Assembly (NCBI GenBank): GCA_905233585.1
Contig: CAJOFD010000005.1
Coordinates: 89,381 to 153,380, forward strand
From: an uncultured Bacteroidales bacterium
GTDB lineage: Bacteria > Bacteroidota > Bacteroidia > Bacteroidales > WCHB1-69
Reading direction: 5' to 3'
DNA length: 64,000 bases
The notes under the pieces were generated by a model. It had not been told where the DNA came from and ran no database searches. It saw nothing but the letters and a program-made list of their open reading frames with translations. This document shows, in pieces, positions 10,808 through 19,097 of the stretch (position 1 is the stretch's first letter; each line of letters begins with the position of its first letter). The position numbers and the translations under genes are program-made.

Positions 10808-10975
10808 AAAAAAACGCACAAAACCGAATGGCTTACTTAAACTCCATTATCATTAAGTTTATAGATGCCAAAGCATGTCAAGTGTTTCGATACAAATCGA
10901 ATGTCTTTATTTACTCTGAGACAGCTATTTTGTTTGTTTATTTGTTGAGTTTAACAAACGAAAGGTTTTGTGCGG
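10808..10975 (-). ncRNA. ssrS: Probable 6S RNA
   Basis: The 268-base gap between zapA and rny holds a long rod-like inverted structure. An 11-bp perfect closing stem pairs 10815-10825 with 10964-10974. Inside it an 8-bp stem pairs 10837-10844 with 10947-10954, and further small hairpins (TTCGAT/ATCGAA and ATGC/GCAT) lie at the tip. On the minus strand the closing stem runs straight into seven T residues (10808-10814), which gives a defined 3' end and the strand. A rod of about 165 nt with an open centre is the 6S shape, which mimics an open promoter and binds RNA polymerase. 6S genes lie next to zapA in other bacteria. A covariance-model search would settle it. Confidence 0.72.
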
Positions 10976-11011
10976 TAATTCCTTTTTTATATAAAACAAA
11001 GAACGTAAAAA

Positions 11012-11320
11012 TTAAGATTTTGCTAATGCTTCATTAACAACTTCTTGTATTTTTTTCAAACAATCTTTTAAATCATTATCAACAAATTTTTGCTTTCCAA
11101 TAAGATTGACTTCATTTAAAGCAAAATTTATTGCAGCATATCCCAACAATGTAAAATTATCGGTAATATTTGTTTTTTCAGACAATGTTCTCATATATTG
11201 ATGAATACGTCTTTCTGCTGTTCGATACATTTCCTCGTGTTCAACTGGAATGTTCATTTTAAAGGCTTGTTGTGCTATATGTAATGTTATTGACTTTTTT
11301 TCTTCCGACATCTTATTCAT
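11012..11320 (-). CDS. zapA: Cell division protein ZapA
   Basis: This 102-residue protein belongs to the ZapA family, which bundles FtsZ filaments at the division ring. The N-terminal globular part (SITLHIAQQAFKMNIPVEHE) is followed by the typical RTAERRIHQYMRTL segment and a C-terminal helix for coiled-coil tetramerisation. The start at 11320 overlaps the end of the upstream coiled-coil gene by 8 bases; an alternative ATG at 11311 removes the overlap. The two genes are clearly one operon, followed by the putative 6S RNA. Confidence 0.85.
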   Translation of the reverse strand: MNKMSEEKKSITLHIAQQAFKMNIPVEHEEMYRTAERRIHQYMRTLSEKTNITDNFTLLGYAAINFALNEVNLIGKQKFVDNDLKDCLKKIQEVVNEALAKS

Positions 11321-11600
11321 CTATCATTTTTAGACAAGCATCAATATCCCGCACTAATTCATTTATTTTCAACTTAATATCTTTTGTTGTCTGTTTTTCT
11401 GTTATTATGGATTTAAGTTTATAATTGACGATATTTTCTGCTTGTTCTTTATTTTTTATATTTAAAATGTTTATTTCTTCTTTTAATGCTGCTATTTTTT
11501 CTTTTAATTGTTTATTTTCATCTGCCAAACTATTGTATTTTTCTGTCAGCAACAACACACGATTTTCAGTTTGATATAGTAAAAGTTTCAAATCCTGCAT
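11313..11600 (-). CDS. Small coiled-coil protein upstream of zapA
   Basis: The 95-residue protein is nearly all coiled coil, with heptads from about residue 5 to 60 (VLLLTEKYNSLADENKQLKEKI) and a short C-terminal helix. It has no signal peptide or membrane segment. It is translationally coupled to zapA, so a role in division-ring assembly, perhaps in the manner of ZapB, is a reasonable inference but is not shown by sequence identity. A TATTTTTG promoter box lies about 36 bases upstream. Confidence 0.7.
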   Translation of the reverse strand: MQDLKLLLYQTENRVLLLTEKYNSLADENKQLKEKIAALKEEINILNIKNKEQAENIVNYKLKSIITEKQTTKDIKLKINELVRDIDACLKMIDE

Positions 11601-11635
11601 ATTGCTTCTTATACAATGTTTAATATATGATTTTG

Positions 11636-11643
11636 CAAAAATA
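11636..11643 (-). promoter_or_regulatory. -7 box for the coiled-coil/zapA operon
   Basis: TATTTTTG followed by C on the minus strand matches TAnnTTTG, about 36 bases before the start at 11600. Confidence 0.5.
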
Positions 11644-11707
11644 GCATATTTTTTTGACTAAACACAGTAAAATGAAAAGTTTTTTTTCTTCTTGATTTTT
11701 CTATCAA

Positions 11708-12253
11708 CTAATCAATATGTTGTGAAAAATCATATAAATTTTCAAATGCTATATCACAAACAACATCTTTATTTTCTCCATTGGTGATAAATACGGTTTT
11801 CATTCCGGCATTATGTCCAAATAGCATATCCGAAGAAGAATCGCCCACCATAATGGATTTGGAAAAATCAATATCAGGAAACTCATTTTTTGCTTGTAAT
11901 GCCATACCAATAGCTGGTTTTCGCATTTCGCTATGTTCTTTTTCCAAGTGTGGAGCATGGTATATTTTTGTAATGCGATGATTTAACTTTTCCTGCATAA
12001 AATTATGAATAACAGTTAAATCATATTCTGTCATCAAACCTTTTCCAATACCTTGTTGATTGGTAACAAGAAAAATATATTTAAATATTTGCGAACATTT
12101 TTCTATTGCTTCACAAACCCCGTCTAATAAAACAAATTCGGGAATGGTTTTTACATAATCGTTGGGAAGTTTGCGATTGATAACACCGTCTCTATCTAAA
12201 AACAATGTCCAAGTGGAATTGATATTTTCTAAAAAAGAGGATTGTTTGTTCAT
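11708..12253 (-). CDS. HAD-family phosphatase, GmhB/HisB-N type
   Basis: The 181-residue enzyme has all HAD motifs: nucleophile FLDRDGVINR near residue 18, motif II VTNQQGIGKG near 63, motif III Lys in MRKPAIGM, and motif IV MVGDSSSDMLFGH near 137. This pattern is that of D-glycero-D-manno-heptose 1,7-bisphosphate phosphatase (LPS heptose synthesis) and of histidinol phosphatase. The four-ligand Cys/His zinc loop of classical GmhB is degenerate: the segment IYHAPHLEKEHSEMRKP has histidines but no cysteines. The substrate is therefore uncertain. tRNA-Arg lies just upstream on the same strand. Confidence 0.78.
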   Translation of the reverse strand: MNKQSSFLENINSTWTLFLDRDGVINRKLPNDYVKTIPEFVLLDGVCEAIEKCSQIFKYIFLVTNQQGIGKGLMTEYDLTVIHNFMQEKLNHRITKIYHAPHLEKEHSEMRKPAIGMALQAKNEFPDIDFSKSIMVGDSSSDMLFGHNAGMKTVFITNGENKDVVCDIAFENLYDFSQHID

Positions 12254-12265
12254 TGTTTTATCTTG

Positions 12266-12339
12266 TGACCATGGAGGGATTCAAACCCCCGACTTTCAGA
12301 ACCGGAATCTGACGTTCTATTCAGCTGAACTACATGGCC
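12266..12339 (-). tRNA. tRNA-Arg (anticodon CCG)
   Basis: A 74-nt cloverleaf on the minus strand: acceptor GGCCATG/CATGGTC, D arm with GTTCAGCTGAATAGAAC, anticodon arm TCAGA-TTCCGGT-TCTGA giving CCG, and T arm with loop TTTGAAT. CCA is not encoded. Confidence 0.93.
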
Positions 12340-12349
12340 TTATATTTTA

Positions 12350-13102
12350 TTAGAAAAAGAATCCAAATTGAAACTCAAAACTATGAGATTTGGCATTTAC
12401 TTTTTCATCATAAACTTCATTTATATATTTTTTCCCACGAAAAATATTATTGAATCCATTATCAAATGCTATGGCAACAAAAGCTCGGGTATTGTCGCGA
12501 ATAATATATTCCGCACCAAAAGATATATACAAAGATTCTCTAAAAAACGATGTTTTAGAATACATATCCACTTTATCTTTGCGAGCTACCACTTCATCTT
12601 TTTCATTTTGTGTATAAGTAATTTTATCATTAGCCCTTGAAGACAAACAAATGCCGTGTTCCAAACCGACAACCCCAAATATTACAAAGTTTCCAAATGG
12701 ATTGGTACGCAATTTGATAGCTGTAGGAATGCTTAAATATATCATATTATAGGTGGAAGCAATGGAGGCTTTTGATATATATTCTGTAGTCTTTGCCGCC
12801 TTGTCTTCCAAAATATAATTATCGGTATAATTCAATTTTGAGCGAATATGTCTTGCATTAATACCTAAATGAAAATAGTAATTTTCTGCGGTTTGCACCA
12901 AATTAATATCGGTATTGATACCATATACTCCACCGACAGCGGCTCCACCCGATTTGAAACCCTCGGTGCGGGAAGACGCCCATGATATAGTAGGTCCGGC
13001 AAATATTGACAAATCTACCCTGCGTGGTCGAGTACTTTGCCCAAACAATAGACCTTGTGCAAACAAACCTATGGATATGATGATTGCAATTTTCTTATTC
13101 AT
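12350..13102 (-). CDS. PorT-like outer-membrane beta-barrel protein
   Basis: The 250-residue protein has a signal peptide (about 1-21, ending LLFGQ). Its alternating amphipathic strands fit the small outer-membrane barrel family OMP_b-brl_2/PorT of Bacteroidetes: SIFAGPTISW near the start, ESLYISFGAEYIIRD, and the C-terminus HSFEFQFGFFF with a terminal Phe. PorT itself belongs to the type IX secretion system, but this family is large and the sequence does not show that this copy has that role. It has its own promoter. tRNA-Arg follows 10 bases downstream. Confidence 0.7.
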   Translation of the reverse strand: MNKKIAIIISIGLFAQGLLFGQSTRPRRVDLSIFAGPTISWASSRTEGFKSGGAAVGGVYGINTDINLVQTAENYYFHLGINARHIRSKLNYTDNYILEDKAAKTTEYISKASIASTYNMIYLSIPTAIKLRTNPFGNFVIFGVVGLEHGICLSSRANDKITYTQNEKDEVVARKDKVDMYSKTSFFRESLYISFGAEYIIRDNTRAFVAIAFDNGFNNIFRGKKYINEVYDEKVNAKSHSFEFQFGFFF

Positions 13103-13131
13103 TCTTGTTTTTCGTATTTTTTTTAATTTTG

Positions 13132-13139
13132 CAAAGATA
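13132..13139 (-). promoter_or_regulatory. -7 box for the beta-barrel gene
   Basis: TATCTTTGC on the minus strand, 30 bases upstream of the start at 13102. Confidence 0.6.
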
Positions 13140-13192
13140 ACATAAAATTTTCAAATACATAAAAAGAGCGGCAAAAATCTGAAAAAATATGA

Positions 13193-13200
13193 TACCTTTG
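13193..13200 (+). promoter_or_regulatory. -7 box for the Xaa-Pro aminopeptidase gene
   Basis: TACCTTTGC lies 20 bases upstream of the ATG at 13221. No clear -33 TTTG was found. Confidence 0.5.
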
Positions 13201-13220
13201 CGGTATATTTATTAAGGAAA

Positions 13221-14516
13221 ATGAAATACGAACAAATAGATAATCATCTTTTTATACACAATCGGCAGCAACTTGTTGATTGTTTGGAAGAAAATAGTAT
13301 AGTGATTGTATGTGCCAATGGAAATATATATCGCAATGGAGACCAATGTTTTCCATTCAGACAACATGCTGATTTCTTTTATCTGTGCGGTATAGACCAA
13401 GCCAATGCTATTTTGGTGCTTTGTCCACAACACTCCAATGCCGATCTTAGGGAAATGTTATTTATTGAACAACATACAACAGAAAAAGACCATCTATGGA
13501 GTGGCAACAAACTATCAAAAGAAGAAGCAAGGAAAATTTCTGGCATAAACAACGTGAAATTGTATGAGGATTTTGAAAAAACATTGCCCGCAATTATTCT
13601 TTCTTGTGAACATATTTATATGGATATAATTGAAAATAAACAGGGATTTTCAATTATTCAGGATAACAATTTTGAATTATACCAAAAATTACAATCGGCA
13701 TATCCATTATTGCATTATAAACGATTGTGTCCAATTGTAGAGAATTTGCGTTTGCGAAAATCGCCTTTGGAAATGGATTTATTGCAAAAGGCTTGCAATA
13801 TTACCGCAGAAACATTTCAAGATTTATTAACCAAAATAAAACCAAATCTTACAGAATATGAGATAGAAGGGGAGATTTATCGCGGATTTTTGACTCGCAA
13901 GGCTATTGGACATAGTTTTTCCCCCATTGTGGCGGCAGGCAAAAATGCTTGCGTTTTACATTATAATATGAATAATGGAATTTGCAAAAATGGAGATTTG
14001 TTATTGGTTGATATGGGGGCAGAATATGCCAATTATGCCAGCGATTTAAGTAGAACTATACCTATAAATGGAATTTTTACCAAAAGACAAAAAGAATTAT
14101 ATCAAATATGTGAACGAGTATTCCGTTTGACAAGAACATATTATACACCCGGAATGTCTTGCAACAAAATTCAAAGTTTGGTGCTTGAAAAGATGCAAGA
14201 TGAACTGTTAAACATAGATTTGATAAACAAAAAAGATATTGAAAACGAAAAACATAAATTTGATTCCGTAAAGCGATACTTTATACACAGCGTGGCTCAT
14301 TTTGTTGGCTTAGATGTACATGATGTCGGGACAAAAGATACCATTTTTGATTATGGGATGGTGTTGAGTTGTGAACCCGGATTGTATGTGCCTGAAGAAC
14401 AAATTGGCATTAGAATTGAAACCATGATGCTTGTCAATGACAAACCTATCGACCTAATGGAAAAGGTACCTCTCGCTGTGGAAGAAATTGAAGATGTTAT
14501 GCGAAAAAATAAATAA
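13221..14516 (+). CDS. Xaa-Pro aminopeptidase (M24B)
   Basis: The 431-residue cytosolic metallopeptidase removes an N-terminal residue next to proline. The N-terminal aminopeptidase-P domain includes FPFRQHADFFYLCGI. The pita-bread catalytic domain follows, with metal ligands Asp in LLVDMGAEYANYASD (two Asp), His in HSVAHFVGLDVHDVG, Glu in LSCEPGLY and Glu in GIRIETMML. All five ligands are present and the length is normal. It has its own promoter and stands alone, divergent from the barrel gene. Confidence 0.92.
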   Translation: MKYEQIDNHLFIHNRQQLVDCLEENSIVIVCANGNIYRNGDQCFPFRQHADFFYLCGIDQANAILVLCPQHSNADLREMLFIEQHTTEKDHLWSGNKLSKEEARKISGINNVKLYEDFEKTLPAIILSCEHIYMDIIENKQGFSIIQDNNFELYQKLQSAYPLLHYKRLCPIVENLRLRKSPLEMDLLQKACNITAETFQDLLTKIKPNLTEYEIEGEIYRGFLTRKAIGHSFSPIVAAGKNACVLHYNMNNGICKNGDLLLVDMGAEYANYASDLSRTIPINGIFTKRQKELYQICERVFRLTRTYYTPGMSCNKIQSLVLEKMQDELLNIDLINKKDIENEKHKFDSVKRYFIHSVAHFVGLDVHDVGTKDTIFDYGMVLSCEPGLYVPEEQIGIRIETMMLVNDKPIDLMEKVPLAVEEIEDVMRKNK

Positions 14517-14546
14517 ATTTTTATCGTTTTATGTTAAAAAAAGTAT

Positions 14547-14554
14547 TATCTTTG
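14547..14554 (+). promoter_or_regulatory. -7 box for the TM1266-hydG operon
   Basis: TATCTTTGC lies 76 bases upstream of the ATG at 14631, giving a leader of about 70 nt. Confidence 0.55.
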
Positions 14555-14630
14555 CAACATTGCTGAAGAGAGGATTATATCGTCTCTAAAGAACATAATT
14601 TTATTCTACTGATTCAAAAGTAAACAACTG

Positions 14631-14879
14631 ATGGAAAAGCAAATAGGCAGTATTAATATTGTCATTACCGACAAAGAGGCAACAGAACAAGTCAATCATT
14701 TGCTAAGTGCAAATGCTGATATGATTTACTCACGCAATGGAATGCCTTTACGTGAAGAACAATTGTTTATCATTTCTTTAATTGTCAAAAGTACTGCTGA
14801 CAATATCAATTCATTTACAGGAAAATTAGGAAGAATAAAAGGCGTAAAAGTCAGGTCTATTCTTATAAAAACAATATAA
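14631..14879 (+). CDS. TM1266-type regulator associated with FeFe hydrogenase
   Basis: The 82-residue protein has the ferredoxin-like (ACT/NikR-C-like) fold signature of the family annotated as putative iron-only hydrogenase system regulator: SINIVITDKEATEQVNHLL, an 'ADMIYSRNGMP' loop, 'ISLIVKSTADNINSFTGKLGR' and a final strand 'GVKVRSILIK'. It lies 2 bases before hydG, so the two are cotranscribed. Its molecular function has not been established to my knowledge; the tie to hydrogenase maturation rests on gene neighbourhood in many genomes and here. Confidence 0.85.
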   Translation: MEKQIGSINIVITDKEATEQVNHLLSANADMIYSRNGMPLREEQLFIISLIVKSTADNINSFTGKLGRIKGVKVRSILIKTI

Positions 14880-14881
14880 TA

Positions 14882-16276
14882 ATGCAAGAAAAATTCAAAA
14901 ATTTCATTGATAGAGAGAAACTTTATCAACTAATAGAAGGTTCTGTGCCAACCAATGAAGAGTTGGACAAGGTTTTGGAAAAAGCAAAAGCATTGAAAGG
15001 CTTATCTTTAGAAGATGTTGCCTTGTTGTTGCGGGTAAAAGACAAAGACCAAATTCACAAGATTATGCAAGTTGCCAAATATGCTAAAGAAGAAATATAT
15101 GGCAAGCGTTTGGTGTTGTTTGCTCCTGTCTATACTGGAAACGTATGCGTCAACAACTGTTTGTATTGTGCTTTCCGCAGAGATAATAAAACTATCAAAC
15201 GAAAAGTGCTGAATATGGACGAAATTGAACAAGAAACAAAAACCTTGCTCAAAGAAGGTCATAAAAGAATTTTGTTGATTTGCGGAGAATCACCAAGAAA
15301 TGACATTGATTATATTTGCAATGCCATACGAAGAACATACGCTGCCCGACATGGCAAAGATTATGTTCGTAGAATCAACGTGGAGTTGGCTCCAATGTCT
15401 GTGGAAGATTTTCGCAAACTAAAAGCGGAAAAAATAGGTACATACGTTTGTTTCCAAGAAACATACGACCCAATTGCATATCAACAATTTCACCCTGCCG
15501 GCAGTCCAAAAGCAGATTATGAAAACAGGCTTTTGGTAATGGATAGGGCTATGGAAGGCGGAATAGATGACGTTGGTTTGGGCGTTTTGTTTGGTTTGGT
15601 TGATTACCGATTTGAAATTTTGGCTTTGGTTGAACACGCTGCACATTTGGAAAGTGTTTTTGGGTGTGGACCTCATACTATTAGTTTTCCAAGAATTGAA
15701 CCTGCTGATGGCGTGGAATTTACACAACATATTCCTAATCCTGTTTCTGATGATGATTTCAAGAAAATTATTGCTATCATTCGTATTGCTATGCCCTACA
15801 CAGGTATTATTCTCAGCACCAGAGAAAACGATAAGATTAGAAATGAATTGATTGAATATGGTGTAAGTCAAGTTTCTGCAGGCTCTCGCACCAATCCGGG
15901 AGCATATAGTGATGAAGAAGAAGGTACTGGTAGCCAATTTTCTTTGGGCGACCATCGTAGCCTTGATGAAGTGATTTCCGATATGATTGACGGCGGATAT
16001 ATCCCTTCTTTCTGCACGGGTTGTTACCGAAAGGGTAGAGTCGGTAACGATTTTATGGATTTGGCAAAACCCGGCTTGATAAAACAATTCTGTATGCCGA
16101 ACGGGTTGTTTACATTTAGAGAATATCTGAACGATTTTGCAAGTCCCGCAACGCGGGAAAAAGGTTTGAAATTGATGGAAACATTAATTAAACAAATTCA
16201 AAATGAAAATCTACAAAAAACAGTACAAGAAAATGTACAAAAAATAGACAAAGGAGAAAGAGATATTTATTTATAA
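14882..16276 (+). CDS. hydG: HydG, radical SAM maturase of FeFe hydrogenase
   Basis: The 464-residue enzyme cleaves tyrosine to supply the CO and CN ligands of the H-cluster. The radical-SAM CX3CX2C motif is CVNNCLYC (residues about 89-96). The C-terminal auxiliary-cluster motif CX2CX22C is complete: CTGC, then a Cys 22 residues later in KQFCMPN. This separates HydG from ThiH, which lacks the C-terminal cluster. It is cotranscribed with the TM1266-type gene. HydE and HydF are not in this window and must lie elsewhere if the hydrogenase at 42457-44253 is active. Confidence 0.96.
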   Translation: MQEKFKNFIDREKLYQLIEGSVPTNEELDKVLEKAKALKGLSLEDVALLLRVKDKDQIHKIMQVAKYAKEEIYGKRLVLFAPVYTGNVCVNNCLYCAFRRDNKTIKRKVLNMDEIEQETKTLLKEGHKRILLICGESPRNDIDYICNAIRRTYAARHGKDYVRRINVELAPMSVEDFRKLKAEKIGTYVCFQETYDPIAYQQFHPAGSPKADYENRLLVMDRAMEGGIDDVGLGVLFGLVDYRFEILALVEHAAHLESVFGCGPHTISFPRIEPADGVEFTQHIPNPVSDDDFKKIIAIIRIAMPYTGIILSTRENDKIRNELIEYGVSQVSAGSRTNPGAYSDEEEGTGSQFSLGDHRSLDEVISDMIDGGYIPSFCTGCYRKGRVGNDFMDLAKPGLIKQFCMPNGLFTFREYLNDFASPATREKGLKLMETLIKQIQNENLQKTVQENVQKIDKGERDIYL

Positions 16277-16293
16277 GTCAGTTGTTAATTGTA

Positions 16294-16335
16294 CAGAAAA
16301 AAAATCGAACAAAATATTGTTCGATTTTTTTTCTG
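16294..16335 (+). terminator. Terminator of hydG
   Basis: An 18-bp perfect stem (16294-16311 with 16318-16335) with a 6-base loop and A/T tracts in the stem. It can work in both directions between convergent genes. Confidence 0.85.
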
Positions 16336-16367
16336 TTGGTAATATAGGTAAAATGTGAATGGAGAAG

Positions 16368-16388
16368 AGGTTATAAAAAATATAACCT
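16368..16388 (-). terminator. Hairpin at the 3' end of the AsmA-like gene
   Basis: An 8-bp stem AGGTTATA/TATAACCT around five A residues, 22 bases past the stop at 16410. It has only a weak T tract. Confidence 0.4.
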
Positions 16389-16409
16389 TTCAATTTTCAT
16401 TTTTCACAA

Positions 16410-18983
16410 TTACCAGTCTTCATCCAATTCCAAATCGGGTTGTTTTTGCGATGTCGGTTTCGGGTATGCTGATGTCGGAATGTTCTGCTGTTTTTTTGTA
16501 TTAGCTTGTTTGATTTCTTCTTTTTGAGCAGAAATCTTCTTGTTCAGTCCATGGTTAGCCGACTGTGTATCCCAACCGAATTTGGGGTTGTCCAAGTTGC
16601 CTGTTGCTTTTATGTACAGATAGGTAATGCTTGTATTTACATCAACCACATCGCCGAAATCTTCTCTTTGTTTGCGTTTCTTTTTGTTATTGGCAAGTTT
16701 TTTTGATAAGAGTTCCTGTAACGAAACTACAACATGATAATCTATATCATGGTCAAAAGTGTGATTACCAGACAGGGTCAGATTCAAAGCGGAGTTTTTA
16801 ATGTCAATTTCAGGAATGGAAATGGTTCTGTTGGCAATTTTTATTGTGGTGGCTAATTTTTGAAATTTTATATTATTCAATTCGCTCAACGACACAAATT
16901 TGGACAGTGATTCCAAAGGCTTGAACTTGTTGAGTTCACCATTTTCTATTTCAATGACGGCGTTTGTTTTTAATGTTTTTTCCAGTATGCTCAAATCCTG
17001 CTGCATTTGCGTACTAAAATCGACCGTACAGTTGGCTGTTCCCTTCAGATTTTTGTTGGTCAATTCTTTTTGCCCGAAATTGGAGAATGAATAAAACAAG
17101 CGTTCGATATCAATATTTTTCATATCGGCGTGGCAGGAAATGTCAAACACATTTTCATTTTTCTGAACAATTTTTCCATTGGTCTGCAAATTGCCTTTAA
17201 AAGCGTCTGCAGTGAAATTGTGCAGAAACAAAGTGTTGTTTGTCAAAATAGCTTGACATGAAGTGGCTTGGGTTTCAAAATTCCGATAGGTGATTTTGTC
17301 AGCATGAAAATTAAAGTCAAAATATATTTGTTGCGGGAACGTCAGTTGCTGTTTGTCCGTGTTTCTTTTGCTGTTTTCTGTCGGGGTGGCTTCCAAAAAT
17401 TTATCCAAATTAAAATGTTTGAGATTTAGTTTGGCAATAATTTTCAAATCCTGATTGGATTGCAGCAAATAGGGGAAAATATTTTCTATCCGCCCATTGA
17501 GTTCAAAATCGTTGCCTTTGATGGTTCCCTCTATTTTTTCGGCTTCAATATATTGGTTATTGAAAACAAATTTTCCATTCAAGTTTTCAAAAGCAAAATC
17601 ATTTTCTTTCATTTGAAAATCCACTTTTTTAAATAGGGCATAGCCTTGTATGGTCGATTGATTCAATTCCAATGGAGAAATATTTTTGGTATTTTGGAAT
17701 TTATGTTTGAACGCTAAGGCAATTTCTGCATATCCGCTGGCTTGGTGTATATATGTTTTAGGCATAAAATTTTGCCAATCCTGCAATTTTAACTCTGCCT
17801 GCACATTCAAATCCACCAAAGGGGCAGCAATATCGGAAATGTTTATAGTTCCGTTTATATTTCCACGATTCAAGTTGGCGGTGAAATAATCGATATTTAT
17901 GCTGGTATGGGGTTTATAGTTGGGTATTTGGGTAGAAAAACTGCCTTCAACATTAATCTTGCTCAATGATATATCCGTTTGAATGTTGGATATATTCATA
18001 TTGTCAATTTGATATTTACCATTGATGTTGAAAGTGCTTTTTTCTCCAACCAATCCATTAATATTAATGGTACAACTCAAGTTGCCTTTGGGTTTGTAAT
18101 TGGTTGTTTGCATTTTTATACTGTCTGGCAATAACTTGGCCATGGCTGCGATATTGGCTTTGTTGGTTGAAAGTTTTGCCTCCAACAGATAATCGTCAGT
18201 TCCGCAACTTGCCAATTTGGCAACAATGTTGCATTTCATAAAATCAAAAACAAAGTTGCTGTTTTCAATTTGATAAACATCTGTTTTCAGATTCAGATTA
18301 AGTTGAGTATTAAATTTGACATTTTGTTGGCGGACAATAGTGTCATTGGCATTTAAGATATGGGTTACCACAAGTTTGGTGTTCACTTGAGCGGCAATAG
18401 TTTGATTATCATAATTTCCTTTGGCTTTCAAATTGTTGATATGAGAAGAAAATTCAAAATCGGATTGTTGGTCAATATAACAGTAAGCGATATTTTTCAG
18501 CTCAATAGCACTGAGGTCTAAACGAAAATTTTCATCAGATACGGTGTCTTCGGTGATAAAAACTTCCCAATTGTTTTTTCCTTTTTTGTCTATAACCATA
18601 TTGAAAACAGCATTGTCTATCTCTATTTTCTTAATGGTATAATTGCCTTTGATAATATCCAGCACATTGAATTGCAAAAACACTTTGTCGGCTTGCAATA
18701 GCGATATGTCCTTATAATTGCCTTGAGCATGCAAATCTTTTATTTCCAACGATGCCGAAGGAAACTTCCGCAAGAGGCTCAAATGTACATCTGTGTGTGT
18801 GATTTCCGTTGTTGTAAACTGATAGGTCTTTTGCAGGAACAAATCTGCTATCTTGCTTTCAAAAGCAAAGGCAACAACAAATAAAAGAAACAAAAGTAGA
18901 AACAGGGTTAAGATGAAACCTAATATAACTTTTTTGAAGCGACCTTGCTTTTTTATCGCTTGGGGTTCTGTTACTGTATCCAT
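16410..18983 (-). CDS. AsmA-family protein
   Basis: The 857-residue protein has one N-terminal transmembrane helix (about 20-45, VILGFILTLFLLLFLLFVVAF) followed by a long periplasmic part of repeated beta strands, the pattern of AsmA/TamB-type proteins thought to form lipid-conducting grooves between the membranes. The beginning 'ADLFLQKTYQFTTTEITHTDVHLSLLRKFPSASLEIKDL' region is the typical AsmA N-terminal domain and the last third matches the AsmA C-terminal domain. The tail (after about 800) is Lys/Gln-rich and low in complexity. No partner genes lie alongside; hutH is upstream on the same strand. Confidence 0.8.
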   Translation of the reverse strand: MDTVTEPQAIKKQGRFKKVILGFILTLFLLLFLLFVVAFAFESKIADLFLQKTYQFTTTEITHTDVHLSLLRKFPSASLEIKDLHAQGNYKDISLLQADKVFLQFNVLDIIKGNYTIKKIEIDNAVFNMVIDKKGKNNWEVFITEDTVSDENFRLDLSAIELKNIAYCYIDQQSDFEFSSHINNLKAKGNYDNQTIAAQVNTKLVVTHILNANDTIVRQQNVKFNTQLNLNLKTDVYQIENSNFVFDFMKCNIVAKLASCGTDDYLLEAKLSTNKANIAAMAKLLPDSIKMQTTNYKPKGNLSCTININGLVGEKSTFNINGKYQIDNMNISNIQTDISLSKINVEGSFSTQIPNYKPHTSINIDYFTANLNRGNINGTINISDIAAPLVDLNVQAELKLQDWQNFMPKTYIHQASGYAEIALAFKHKFQNTKNISPLELNQSTIQGYALFKKVDFQMKENDFAFENLNGKFVFNNQYIEAEKIEGTIKGNDFELNGRIENIFPYLLQSNQDLKIIAKLNLKHFNLDKFLEATPTENSKRNTDKQQLTFPQQIYFDFNFHADKITYRNFETQATSCQAILTNNTLFLHNFTADAFKGNLQTNGKIVQKNENVFDISCHADMKNIDIERLFYSFSNFGQKELTNKNLKGTANCTVDFSTQMQQDLSILEKTLKTNAVIEIENGELNKFKPLESLSKFVSLSELNNIKFQKLATTIKIANRTISIPEIDIKNSALNLTLSGNHTFDHDIDYHVVVSLQELLSKKLANNKKKRKQREDFGDVVDVNTSITYLYIKATGNLDNPKFGWDTQSANHGLNKKISAQKEEIKQANTKKQQNIPTSAYPKPTSQKQPDLELDEDW

Positions 18984-19042
18984 AATTTATTGTTTTTTTG
19001 TCAAAATAAGTTTTTCAGAATAGCAACACTTATATTTTTTCA

Positions 19043-19079
19043 GAAAAAAACTCGTTGAACAGCAAATATCAACGAGTTT
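19043..19079 (-). terminator. Terminator of hutH
   Basis: An 11-bp perfect stem (19048-19058 with 19069-19079) followed on the minus strand by a T tract, shortly after the hutH stop. Confidence 0.75.
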
Positions 19080-19097
19080 AAGATTTTCTTGTTTTGT

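Noticed and set aside
15419..16087. 222-codon open frame opposite hydG
   Set aside because: Shadow of hydG on the other strand; composition is not protein-like and hydG is certain.
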